A DNA stretch of 44,467 bases from Clostridia bacterium (GTDB lineage Bacteria > Bacillota > Clostridia > Christensenellales > Pumilibacteraceae), in NCBI GenBank assembly GCA_022791915.1, contig JAAWAB010000014.1, forward strand, positions 1-44,467. The letters are read 5' to 3'. Position numbers and translations under genes: made by a program. Below the pieces are notes generated by a model. The model did not search any database and was not told where the DNA came from. It saw nothing but the letters and a program-made list of their open reading frames with translations. Positions 17,297-24,146 of this stretch are shown here, in pieces; position 1 is the first letter of the stretch, and each line of letters begins with the position of its first letter.

Positions 17297-17500
17297 TTAT
17301 AAAAGATATTCGGGCAACGTATCGCCTACGGCAAACGCCTTTTTTGCCGTTTCCGCTTTTTTTGCGGGTGCTTTTTTCGGCTTATTCTCGGCGATTGTTT
17401 CCTTTTGTACAGGAACTGCCGTTGCCGTAATTTCTTCTTGCGCGGGCGACGGCACAGCCGCCTTTGCCACCCGTTCCAGACTTCCTTTTCCGATTGCCAT
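17297..17500 (-). CDS. 67-aa Ala/Lys/Pro-rich low-complexity protein downstream of parA
   Basis: No recognised family. The N-terminus MAIGKGSLERVAKAA could form a short helix. The middle (about 15-54) is low-complexity with A, K, P, E and T and no Trp or Cys, so probably disordered. The end KKAFAVGDTLPEYLL is more hydrophobic and could be a docking motif. The ATG has GGAGG at 9 nt, so it is very likely translated. It lies about 100 nt after the ParA-type gene on the same strand. Small, disordered, charged partners are typical for ParA/McdA-type positioning ATPases (for example McdB of carboxysomes). A partner role here is inference from position and composition only. Confidence 0.7.
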   Translation of the reverse strand: MAIGKGSLERVAKAAVPSPAQEEITATAVPVQKETIAENKPKKAPAKKAETAKKAFAVGDTLPEYLL

Positions 17501-17601
17501 TGTTTCTTTCCTCCGCTTTTATTTCCGTTTCGTATGCACGCATGCGCAACCGAATGCTTTATACCGTTATTTTTTCGTTACATGCGCACACATACATGCG
17601 T

Positions 17602-18399
17602 TTATTTACGATTTTCGATTATCAGACGGTCTATCTCCCCCGCTACCGCTTCAAACGACTTGCTTGCGCGCGACGATGGGCGGAAGTATACGACTGGCTT
17701 GGAATTATCCTGCGCCCATTCGATAGCGCTGTCCAGCCGAATCACTTCTTCGAACACGTGCACGTTTTCCAACTTGCCGAGCGATTCGAGCGTCTGCTTA
17801 AAATAATTTTTGCGCGTATCCGCTTTGGTAACGAGCACGCCCAACAGTCGTAGTGCGGGATTGATTTTTTTCACGTTTTCCACAAAATCAAACATATTGG
17901 CAAGCCCGAACAATCCCCACGGGCTGGCTTCGAGCGGAATAATCAACCAATCGGCGCACACCAGAATATTGAGCACCAAACACCCGAGCATGGGCGGCGC
18001 GTCTATGAGTATGTAGTCGTATGTACCTTCTTTGCGGAGCGCGTCGAGAGCATTTCGCAAAACAGACTCCCGCTGCCACTTGGTAAACAATTCGTATTCC
18101 ACGCCCGACATCAGTGCGGACGAAGGCAGCACGTCTATATTTTCGTACGGCGTTTTGCGGATACACTCCGTGACGGGAGCGTCTTTCACCAGCAACGTAT
18201 AGGTATTGTATTCGCTGCGGTTAAACGAAAACGCCTGTTCTTCATCAAAAAAGGAAAGCGTCAAATTCATCTGCATATCGCCGTCGATACACAGAACACG
18301 CTTTCCCTGTTTGGCAAGTGCCGCCGCCACGGACGAGCAACTCGTGCTCTTTCCGCTTCCGCCCTTATTGTTCGCAAATGCGATGATTTGGGTACTCAT
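17602..18399 (-). CDS. ParA/MinD-family ATPase
   Basis: P-loop ATPase that in its family forms nucleoid-bound gradients to place plasmids, chromosomes or large protein bodies; 265 aa. The deviant Walker A is NNKGGSGKST with signature lysine K12 and K17; switch I is DGDMQMNLT and Walker B is YDYILIDAPPMLG. The C-terminal half has a Lys/Arg-rich segment (ADTRKNYFKQ) as in DNA-binding ParA proteins. No N-terminal helix-turn-helix is present, so it is not a plasmid type Ia ParA. Start chosen at 18399, 7 nt after the deoR stop with GGAG at 12 nt; upstream residues belong to deoR. No parB follows; a 67-aa protein does. A TATAAT overlapping the deoR stop codon might also give a near-leaderless start. 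Confidence 0.9.
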   Translation of the reverse strand: MSTQIIAFANNKGGSGKSTSCSSVAAALAKQGKRVLCIDGDMQMNLTLSFFDEEQAFSFNRSEYNTYTLLVKDAPVTECIRKTPYENIDVLPSSALMSGVEYELFTKWQRESVLRNALDALRKEGTYDYILIDAPPMLGCLVLNILVCADWLIIPLEASPWGLFGLANMFDFVENVKKINPALRLLGVLVTKADTRKNYFKQTLESLGKLENVHVFEEVIRLDSAIEWAQDNSKPVVYFRPSSRASKSFEAVAGEIDRLIIENRK

Positions 18400-18406
18400 A
18401 TGGGTA

Positions 18407-19180
18407 TTATACTCCGTTTTTGGGATAAACGCAAGCAATATGACGTTCCGACAAATATTGCAACCATTCGTCCGAAGGTTTTACGTCGGTAACAACATGC
18501 GTGATTTCATCGATATTACAGATATGCACCAATGCTTTTTTATCGAATTTCGTGTGGTCTACCGCCAAAATCCGCCGTTCCGCCGCCGAAACAAGCGTTT
18601 GTTTAATGCACGCATTGGTAGGATTGGAATCGCTCACACCCGCCGCGCGGTCGATTCCCTTTGCCGAAAAGATTGCCGTATCCACGTGGTAGGACGCAAA
18701 CGCTTTATCCACCTGCATGCCCGTGAGCGCAAGCGTGCCTTCTTTGAGAACGCCGCCCGTGCAAATCACGTTGAAACCCGTTGTTTCGGAAAGTTCGATA
18801 AGCACTTCCACCGAATTGGTAATCACCGTAAGCCCGCGCCGCTCTTTGAGATACTGCGTGGCAAGCACCGCCGTGGAAGAAAAATCGAGCATAATATGCT
18901 CGCCGTCGCGAATGAGCGACGCAATCAATTTACCTATAATCTGCTTTTCGGTAACGTTGGTATTTTTCCGCACGGCAAACGGCATATCCACATAGTTGTT
19001 TTCGTTGAGCACGGCGCCGCCGTATGTTTTGACAACGAATCCTTCTTCGGCAAGTTTTTCCAGGTCGCGCCGAATGGTTTCTTCGCTCACTTCGAATTGC
19101 GCGCTCAATTCGCTCACCACTACGTGTTTATCCCGTTGCAATTTTTCGAGCGTCAGATTTCTTCTTTCAATCGCCAGCAT
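18407..19180 (-). CDS. DeoR-family transcriptional regulator
   Basis: Sugar-responsive repressor, 257 aa. The N-terminal helix-turn-helix is VVVSELSAQFEVSEETIRRDLEKL, and the DeoR signature continues into GGAVL. The C-terminal sensor domain (about 70-240) has the sugar-phosphate-isomerase-like motifs LDFSSTAVLATQYL, VITNSVEVL, CTGGVL and FSAKGIDRAAGVSD. It is the first regulator downstream of the BMC operon on the same strand, so the likely effector is a phosphorylated deoxysugar or an intermediate such as DHAP, and the likely targets are the BMC promoters with AAAACCACA boxes. GAGGAG precedes the ATG. parA follows directly and is probably cotranscribed. Confidence 0.92.
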   Translation of the reverse strand: MLAIERRNLTLEKLQRDKHVVVSELSAQFEVSEETIRRDLEKLAEEGFVVKTYGGAVLNENNYVDMPFAVRKNTNVTEKQIIGKLIASLIRDGEHIMLDFSSTAVLATQYLKERRGLTVITNSVEVLIELSETTGFNVICTGGVLKEGTLALTGMQVDKAFASYHVDTAIFSAKGIDRAAGVSDSNPTNACIKQTLVSAAERRILAVDHTKFDKKALVHICNIDEITHVVTDVKPSDEWLQYLSERHIACVYPKNGV

Positions 19181-19283
19181 CTTTTACTCCTCTACATTTT
19201 TCGTTTACTTTCCACTAAAAAATAGTTACGGAAAACGTGGACAAGCTCTTTTTGTTACAATACCCGTTTACCTTTTTTATTCT

Positions 19284-19403
19284 TTAATTCGGGTGCAGGG
19301 TGTCCCTGCTCGTTGCGTGGAGGTTTCCAAAGGGGGAACACAGTCGAAAGTGTTCCCCCTTGGTGCCTTTTTCCCGCACCTTTTTGGGCACTTCAAAAAG
19401 GTG
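19284..19403. repeat. Three-hairpin repeat, copy 1 (~120 nt)
   Basis: Shares about 120 nt with 22499-22615 in the same orientation. Plus-strand hairpins are GCAGGG-TGT-CCCTGC; CCAA(A)GGGGGAACAC with loop AGTCGAAA and its complement; and GCACCTTTTTG / CAAAAAGGTGC. The stems keep pairing although several bases differ between the copies, while the loop AGTCGAAA is identical. It lies between the BMC-T gene and deoR, replacing any ordinary terminator. It may be a dispersed REP/MITE-like repeat or an RNA element. The remainder of the gene-free stretch 19181-19493 shows only a possible deoR promoter region without clear consensus. Confidence 0.85.
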
Positions 19404-19493
19404 CAACAAATGTGCATTATAAAGGACATCAAAAGGAAACAGAAAGTATAAAAATAGAATTAAGTGCGTTTGCCGAACGCTACGGCACAAAAA

Positions 19494-20042
19494 TTATAGG
19501 ATAGACGAAAACAATTTTTTATCGGGGCGAGCAATCACACTGCTATCGAGATACATGCCCTCGTTTTCCGCCGTACGTTTTGCACGGTCGATTGCCGCCT
19601 GCACCGCCGCCACTTCACCCGTAAGCATTAAATAACTCTTGCCGCACATGCCGCGCGCAAGCCGCAATTCCACCAACTCCACTTCCGCCGTTTTTGCCGC
19701 ATTGTCCGCCGCAACAAGCATACTCGCCACGTCGAACGTTTCCAGAATGCCCAACGCCCGCAACTCGTGCACTTCCACCGTGCCGTATATGGCGGCAAAA
19801 AGCCCTTCGTGCGGATTTCCGAGTACAAAACTCCCGATGTGCTGTTCGGGATAACTTGTCTTTGCCGCATCGGTTGCCGCGCGCACCGCGCTCAATTCGC
19901 CCGTTACGATAATAATATATTTGCCCGGGCAGACCGTAGCGGCTTCCACGATATCGACGTCCGCCGCTTTTACCATGGCGTCCGCCGCCGTTACGCCTGC
20001 CGAAACGGTTTTATATTCCGCTACCGCTATTGCTTTTGCCAT
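19494..20042 (-). CDS. Tandem-domain BMC-T shell protein, PduT type
   Basis: Forms pseudohexameric trimers in the compartment shell; 182 aa with two BMC domains (about 1-90 and 93-182), recognised by SAGVTAADAMVKAADVDIVEA and DVASMLVAADNAAKTAEVELVEL. C38 (in TVCPGKYI) is at the place where PduT of Salmonella carries the cysteine that binds a pore-located [4Fe-4S] cluster, so this protein may pass electrons through the shell. It follows the PduS-like gene by 12 nt, the known PduS-PduT pairing. Ribosome site GGAGG. It is the last BMC gene on this strand before the repeat and deoR. Confidence 0.93.
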   Translation of the reverse strand: MAKAIAVAEYKTVSAGVTAADAMVKAADVDIVEAATVCPGKYIIIVTGELSAVRAATDAAKTSYPEQHIGSFVLGNPHEGLFAAIYGTVEVHELRALGILETFDVASMLVAADNAAKTAEVELVELRLARGMCGKSYLMLTGEVAAVQAAIDRAKRTAENEGMYLDSSVIARPDKKLFSSIL

Positions 20043-20054
20043 TCCGACCTCCGT

Positions 20055-21371
20055 TTAGTTCTCTATTACAATCTCGTTTGCCACAAGTTTCACTCTGCCG
20101 CTTATAGGCGAATGCAACGCCACGCTCAATCCCTTGCCCGCCTGCGCAACCGTTTGCCCTGCCACAACCGTATCGCCCGCTTTCACAACGGGAACACTCG
20201 GCGCGCCGATATGCATGGAAAGCGGAAGCCGAACGCGCCGTGTCGTAAAGTCTTCGCCGCGCGGCACTTTTTTATCGTACTTTTCCAGCCCCAACCGCGC
20301 CGCAAGCCGTGCCATCGGCACTCTTCTGGCGTCGCGCGTTGCCGCAATGGGCGCGGGCTCGCACACTTCGGGCTTGATTCCGCCCGCACGCAACTGCCGT
20401 TTTGCCACGTCCAGCAACAATCGGGGCGATAATCCTTGCATACACGAATACGCCTCGCATACGCCGCAACCCGAACAATACAACGCGTTCACATAGGCTT
20501 GCGTATCGCGTCCGTCTTTATTGGACACGGCGCGCATGAATCGCGCGGGGTCAATCGGATATCCCAACAGATGACGGGGGCACAAATCGGTGCACATGCG
20601 GCATTGGCAACAGGCGCTTGCCGCTCGGCGTGCGTCGATTTTCGCATTGCGCAATTTTGATTTAACCACGGCGTGGTTTTGCGGTAAAACAAGCAACGCA
20701 TTGGTTGTTTTGGTTACTACGTCCGAAACGGAAACGATTTTGCCCATCATGGCGCCGCCCGACACAATCGCAAAATCATCCGTAAGCGTTCCGCCGCAAC
20801 GGGCAATCACTTCGCCCGTTTCCATACCCAGCGGCACGCGCACCGTTCGCGGATTTTTTACTTCGCCCGTAACGATTACCAGTTTTGTTGTAACGGGCGT
20901 ATCTTCGTGCAAGGCGAGATATGCGTTGTACACCGTTTCCACGTTGTATACAATCACACCCGCCGATATAGGCAATGCGCCCGGCGATACCACCCGACCC
21001 GTTGTCTGATAAATCAGTACGATTTCATCTCCTGCGGGATACACTTCGCGCAGAAGTTTGATTTCCACATTATCGAAATTTTTCACTACGGGCGTTATGG
21101 CGTCCAACGTGCTTTTATATGCCCGTTTGATACCGATAATACATTTTTTTACGCCCAACGCCTTTCCGATTTCCGAAAATGCGGTGATAATTTCCAAACT
21201 CTTTTCGGCGAGCAAGCCGCGATGCAACGACAAAAGCGGCTCGCATTCGGCACAATTAAGAAGCAGGGTGTCGGCGCCGCACGCAAGTTTTGCATACGAC
21301 GGAAACCCCGCGCCGCCTGCGCCCACGATTCCGCATGCCTGTAATTTACTTTTGATTGCATCCAAATCCAT
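20055..21371 (-). CDS. PduS/RnfC-like flavin and iron-sulfur electron-transfer protein
   Basis: Thought to reoxidise or transfer electrons from NADH inside or across the shell; 438 aa. The RnfC-like N-terminus is GIVGAGGAGFPSYAKL with the NAD/FMN segment LLNCAECEPLL, followed by a SLBB-like domain (VIVTGEVKNPRTVRVPLG). Two [4Fe-4S] motifs follow: CCQCRMCTDLCP (C-x2-C-x2-C-x3-C-P) at about 255-267 and CSGCGVCEAYSC at about 300-312. The C-terminal biotinyl-like fold ends HSPISGRVKLV. No clear ribosome site; a hairpin lies just before the ATG at 21384-21401, suggesting low expression. Pairs with the PduT-type protein. Confidence 0.93.
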   Translation of the reverse strand: MDLDAIKSKLQACGIVGAGGAGFPSYAKLACGADTLLLNCAECEPLLSLHRGLLAEKSLEIITAFSEIGKALGVKKCIIGIKRAYKSTLDAITPVVKNFDNVEIKLLREVYPAGDEIVLIYQTTGRVVSPGALPISAGVIVYNVETVYNAYLALHEDTPVTTKLVIVTGEVKNPRTVRVPLGMETGEVIARCGGTLTDDFAIVSGGAMMGKIVSVSDVVTKTTNALLVLPQNHAVVKSKLRNAKIDARRAASACCQCRMCTDLCPRHLLGYPIDPARFMRAVSNKDGRDTQAYVNALYCSGCGVCEAYSCMQGLSPRLLLDVAKRQLRAGGIKPEVCEPAPIAATRDARRVPMARLAARLGLEKYDKKVPRGEDFTTRRVRLPLSMHIGAPSVPVVKAGDTVVAGQTVAQAGKGLSVALHSPISGRVKLVANEIVIEN

Positions 21372-21383
21372 GATTCACGTTTT

Positions 21384-21401
21384 TTCGTATTCCGATACGA
21401 A
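21384..21401. other. Hairpin just before the PduS-like start
   Basis: Perfect inverted repeat TTCGTAT / ATACGAA with a 4-nt loop, 12 nt before the ATG of the PduS-like gene, where a ribosome site would be expected but is not seen. It may limit translation relative to the shell genes. Confidence 0.4.
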
Positions 21402-21430
21402 GCTATCCGCCGAACGCGCGGCGAAACTTT

Positions 21431-21685
21431 TTACAGATTGTTGCCGTCGTCGATAATACCCACGATTGCCGCATCTACGGGCACCGTAGGGTCGCTGACG
21501 CGCGCCGCACTGCCGAGCGTTACAAGCACGTATTCTCCGATACCCGCGCCCACACGGTCGACAGCCACAATCCTACCGTCCTCTTTTTTATCCGCAACGG
21601 GTTGCACAATCATAAATTTGCTACCCGTCAGATTTTCGCATTTACGAGTGGAAACAATACTTCCCACCACCTTTCCGATTATCAT
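21431..21685 (-). CDS. BMC-P pentameric vertex protein (EutN/CcmL/PduN family)
   Basis: Closes the twelve vertices of the compartment shell; 84 aa. Motifs of the family are MIIGKVVGSIVSTRK at the start, LTGSKFMIVQPV, VAVDRVGAGIGEYVLVTLGSAAR and DAAIVGIID at the end. The ATG overlaps the pduL stop as ATGA, and AGGAG lies 7 nt upstream, so translation is coupled to pduL. An upstream extension to 21727 would lie inside pduL and is rejected. Confidence 0.95.
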   Translation of the reverse strand: MIIGKVVGSIVSTRKCENLTGSKFMIVQPVADKKEDGRIVAVDRVGAGIGEYVLVTLGSAARVSDPTVPVDAAIVGIIDDGNNL

Positions 21686-22335
21686 ATGGCACTCCTGTCC
21701 CGAATAATTACCGCAAGCGTCCCGCACGAAATTTTGGACGCATTGGCTTCGTCGGTGTCGATATGCATTTCAAGCGTGAAACTGTCGTCCACGCGAATCT
21801 GCACGTTATGAAAGATTGTGCCGCGTTCGTTATCCACACTCACCGACACGATATCGCCGTCTTTTACCCCCGCGGCATTTGCGTCCGAAGGCGACATATG
21901 TATGTGCCGTTTTGCCACAATACAGCCTTCATTCAAATACACCACGCCTTTGGGACCCACCACTGCAATGGGCGCACTGCCTTTGAGATTGCCAGATTCG
22001 CGAATAGGCGCCTTAATGCCCAGCTTTACGGTATCGGTTGCCGACACTTCTACCTGACTCTGCTTGCGCACAGGTCCCAAAACGCGCACGTTTTCAATCG
22101 CGCGCAATTTCAGTCCCACAATCGTCACCGTTTCGTTTGCGGCAAACTGTCCGCCCATCAAATCTTTCTTTTTGGTGAGCGTATACCCCTTGCCGAACAA
22201 CGTTTCCACGTCGGCTTGCGACAAATGCACATGACGGGCACTCACGCCGATAGGCACGGCATAACCTTTCGTCGTCTTTTTTTCCAACGCCTCAATCACA
22301 AGTTTTGTGATTTTTTCTACTTCGGATTGTTCCAT
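21682..22335 (-). CDS. pduL: Phosphate propanoyltransferase PduL with encapsulation peptide
   Basis: Exchanges CoA and phosphate on propionyl groups, recycling CoA inside the compartment; 217 aa. Two PduL domains carry the zinc-binding histidines H35 and H37 in SARHVHLS, KRHIHMSPSDA, and the EMHIDTDEAN segment. The first 20 residues (MEQSEVEKITKLVIEALEKK) form an amphipathic helix typical of encapsulation peptides, followed by a short linker. No kinase to convert propionyl-phosphate to propionate and ATP is in the window. It starts 290 nt after the shell gene upstream, a gap that holds the second hairpin repeat. Confidence 0.95.
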   Translation of the reverse strand: MEQSEVEKITKLVIEALEKKTTKGYAVPIGVSARHVHLSQADVETLFGKGYTLTKKKDLMGGQFAANETVTIVGLKLRAIENVRVLGPVRKQSQVEVSATDTVKLGIKAPIRESGNLKGSAPIAVVGPKGVVYLNEGCIVAKRHIHMSPSDANAAGVKDGDIVSVSVDNERGTIFHNVQIRVDDSFTLEMHIDTDEANASKISCGTLAVIIRDRSAI

Positions 22336-22450
22336 GCTACTCTTCTCACTACGCTGAATTACTGCCTTACACTATACCGAAATTCCACCCCGCACGACGC
22401 AACATCATGCAAGACGGATTTCAAAAAACACACTATCGCCCAAAGGAGTC

Positions 22451-22475
22451 CTTTTGCGGCACATGTCCGCAAAAG
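22451..22475. other. Hairpin in the gap between shell gene and pduL
   Basis: CTTTTGCGG / CCGCAAAAG, a 9-bp stem with a 7-nt loop, next to another short inverted repeat (AAAGGA/TCCTTT, 22443-22455). Together with repeat copy 2 this makes the gap 22336-22625 a strongly structured segment in an otherwise compact operon. Confidence 0.55.
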
Positions 22476-22498
22476 TCGAATTTGAGAATTCTTTTGCC

Positions 22499-22615
22499 TT
22501 AATTCGGGTGCAGGGTGTACCTGCTCGTTGCGAGGGGATTTCAAGGGGGAACACAGTCGAAAGTGTTCCCCTTGACGCCTTTTTCGCTCACCTTTTTGGG
22601 CGCTCCAAAAAGGTG
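22499..22615. repeat. Three-hairpin repeat, copy 2 (~117 nt)
   Basis: Same element as 19284-19403. Hairpins are GCAGG / CCTGC; TCAAGGGGGAACAC with loop AGTCGAAA and its complement (one bulged G); and TCACCTTTTTGG / CCAAAAAGGTGA. Compensating changes relative to copy 1 occur at the outer pairs of stems two and three. Read on the operon strand it begins about 10 nt after the stop of the BMC-H gene at 22626. It may weaken expression of the genes downstream or protect the upstream transcript end. It is present inside the operon, which argues against a full terminator. Confidence 0.85.
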
Positions 22616-22625
22616 AATCCGAACT

Positions 22626-22904
22626 TTACTTCAAGGTCGGCAGAATTTTCTCCACATCATTATGCGGACGAGGAATCACGTGCGTTGCAACAAGCTCGCC
22701 CAAACTGCTTGCGTTGTTTGCGCCCGCTTCCACCGCAGCTTTTACCGCGCCTACGTCGCCGCGCACCATCACGCTCACGAGTCCGCTACCGATTTTCTCG
22801 GTGCCTACAAGCACGACGTTCGCCGCTTTGAGCATGGAGTCCGCCGCTTCGATTGCCGCCACCAAACCTCTGGTTTCCACCATTCCGAGTGCTTCCTGTG
22901 CCAT
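22626..22904 (-). CDS. BMC-H hexameric shell protein (PduA/PduJ type)
   Basis: Major facet protein, 92 aa, single canonical BMC domain: [26 protein letters not shown], the pore loop [25 protein letters not shown] and the C-terminal [17 protein letters not shown]. The pore motif KIGSG is that of small-molecule-permeable PduA-like pores. About 80% similar to the protein at 23462-23743 and probably a recent duplicate. GGAGG lies at 9 nt. The gap 22905-23064 upstream holds a TGCGAC/GTCGCA hairpin and no gene. Confidence 0.96.
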   Translation of the reverse strand: MAQEALGMVETRGLVAAIEAADSMLKAANVVLVGTEKIGSGLVSVMVRGDVGAVKAAVEAGANNASSLGELVATHVIPRPHNDVEKILPTLK

Positions 22905-23064
22905 TTTTCTTTACCTCCGAAAAATAATTGTTTTTTATTTGTTGTTACCAACGGATTACCGTCGGGTAAACACAATAGTATGTTTGCGACGTTTTGTCGC
23001 AGAACACGGCGTATTCGGTTTTACCACCCCGTTATTTGCCGTATGTCGGTTTGCGCATATGCGC

Positions 23065-23430
23065 TTACTTCTTTTTCTTTTCGCCGAGCGGCTCGCTTTG
23101 GCGCATATCGGGCGCCAAAACGGTCGTATCGTCAGGTGCGTTCTTGCGCGACAACCGCGCCGCACTGATTTGCACCATCTTTTCTGTTTCGGAATGCGGA
23201 TTGGGAATCACCACGCTCGCCACGGGCGGGCGCAGACAGTTTTTCTTTACCGCCTCCACCGCGTCGGTAACGGCGGACACTTCGCCCCGCACAATCACCG
23301 TAACGAGTCTGCCGCCCAATTTGCGTTCCCAGGTAACAAGCTCTACGTTTGCCGTCTTGCACATAATGTCAAGCGCATCCACAGCCGCCGTCACGCCGGA
23401 TATTTCGATAAATCCCAATGCGTTATACAT
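23065..23430 (-). CDS. BMC-H shell protein with C-terminal tail (PduK-like length)
   Basis: 121 aa. The BMC domain (1-90) is divergent: ALGFIEISGVTAAVDALDIMCKTANVELVTWERKLGGRLVTVIVRGEVSAV. The pore loop reads RKLGGRL, more basic than in its neighbours. A tail of about 30 residues follows and ends in EKKKK, with no visible cysteine motif such as the iron-sulfur site of PduK. The tail is probably disordered and might contact cargo, other shell tiles or a positioning factor. Ribosome site AAGGAACGGAAGG. 31 nt after the BMC-H gene at 23462. Confidence 0.93.
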   Translation of the reverse strand: MYNALGFIEISGVTAAVDALDIMCKTANVELVTWERKLGGRLVTVIVRGEVSAVTDAVEAVKKNCLRPPVASVVIPNPHSETEKMVQISAARLSRKNAPDDTTVLAPDMRQSEPLGEKKKK

Positions 23431-23461
23431 TCCCTTCCGTTCCTTTTCTTATGCCTTTTAA

Positions 23462-23743
23462 TCAGTTGCCGAATTTGGGCAGTATAAGCTCCACGTCGGC
23501 ATGAGGCGACGGAATCACGTGCGCCGAAACAAGTTCGCCCAGACGGCTTGCCGATGCGCTTCCCACGTCTACCGCAGCTTTCACCGCGCCCACGTCGCCG
23601 CGCACCATCACGGTAACGAGTCCGCTGCCGATTTTTTCGGTGCCGATAAGCGTTACTTCCGCCGCTTTGGTCATTGCGTCCGCCGCTTCGATTGCCGCCG
23701 TAAGCCCTCTGGTTTCTACCAGTCCGAGTGCCAATTTAGCCAT
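23462..23743 (-). CDS. BMC-H hexameric shell protein (PduA/PduJ type)
   Basis: Facet protein, 93 aa, canonical BMC domain: [27 protein letters not shown], pore loop [25 protein letters not shown], and [16 protein letters not shown] close relative of the protein at 22626-22904, from which it is separated by the long-tailed BMC-H. GGAGG lies at 10 nt. High expression expected as for major tiles. Confidence 0.96.
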   Translation of the reverse strand: MAKLALGLVETRGLTAAIEAADAMTKAAEVTLIGTEKIGSGLVTVMVRGDVGAVKAAVDVGSASASRLGELVSAHVIPSPHADVELILPKFGN

Positions 23744-23804
23744 ATTTGTATACCTCCGTATTGTTTACCGTTTTCGTATGTGCGATTCTAACGCACCACT
23801 GCGT

Positions 23805-24119
23805 TCAATTTTTATCAAACGCGCAAAGTTTAGCCATTTTTTCCGTGTCGACTTCGGGTTTAGCAATAATGTGTTTGGTCACCACGCCCGATATCTTTTT
23901 TGCCGCTTCTTCGCCCGCTTCTACCGCCGCACGCACGTCTGCCACGCTACCGCGATATTTTACGGTAATCAGAAGGGGAACGGGCAACTTGTCGGCATTT
24001 GCCGGCTTATTGCGGTCAAACGGTTCTAACGTGACGTTTGCCGCTTTCGCGCCTGCGTCGCCTGCCGCGAACGCCGCAACTAGTCCGTATACTTCGAGTA
24101 ATCCGAGTGCCTGATTCAT
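23805..24119 (-). CDS. Divergent BMC-H shell protein, 104 aa
   Basis: Single BMC domain: ALGLLEVYGLVAAFAAGDAGAKAANVTLEPF, with an insertion (about 35-48, DRNKPANADKLPVPLL) where the pore-lining loop of ordinary tiles lies, then ITVKYRGSVADVRAAVEAGEEAAKK and KHIIAKPEVDTEKM. The altered and longer loop should change the pore. Similar long-loop BMC-H proteins occur in glycyl-radical compartments. It lies directly after the alcohol dehydrogenase gene. Confidence 0.93.
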   Translation of the reverse strand: MNQALGLLEVYGLVAAFAAGDAGAKAANVTLEPFDRNKPANADKLPVPLLITVKYRGSVADVRAAVEAGEEAAKKISGVVTKHIIAKPEVDTEKMAKLCAFDKN

Positions 24120-24146
24120 ATTCGGAACATTCTCCTATTGCCGTGC

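Noticed and set aside
22454..22831. Reading frames across both hairpin repeats with similar peptides (for example ...RVQGVPARC...LFG..KKV)
   Set aside because: The similarity comes from the repeated hairpin DNA read in the same frame; there is no ribosome site and one frame overlaps a shell gene on the other strand.
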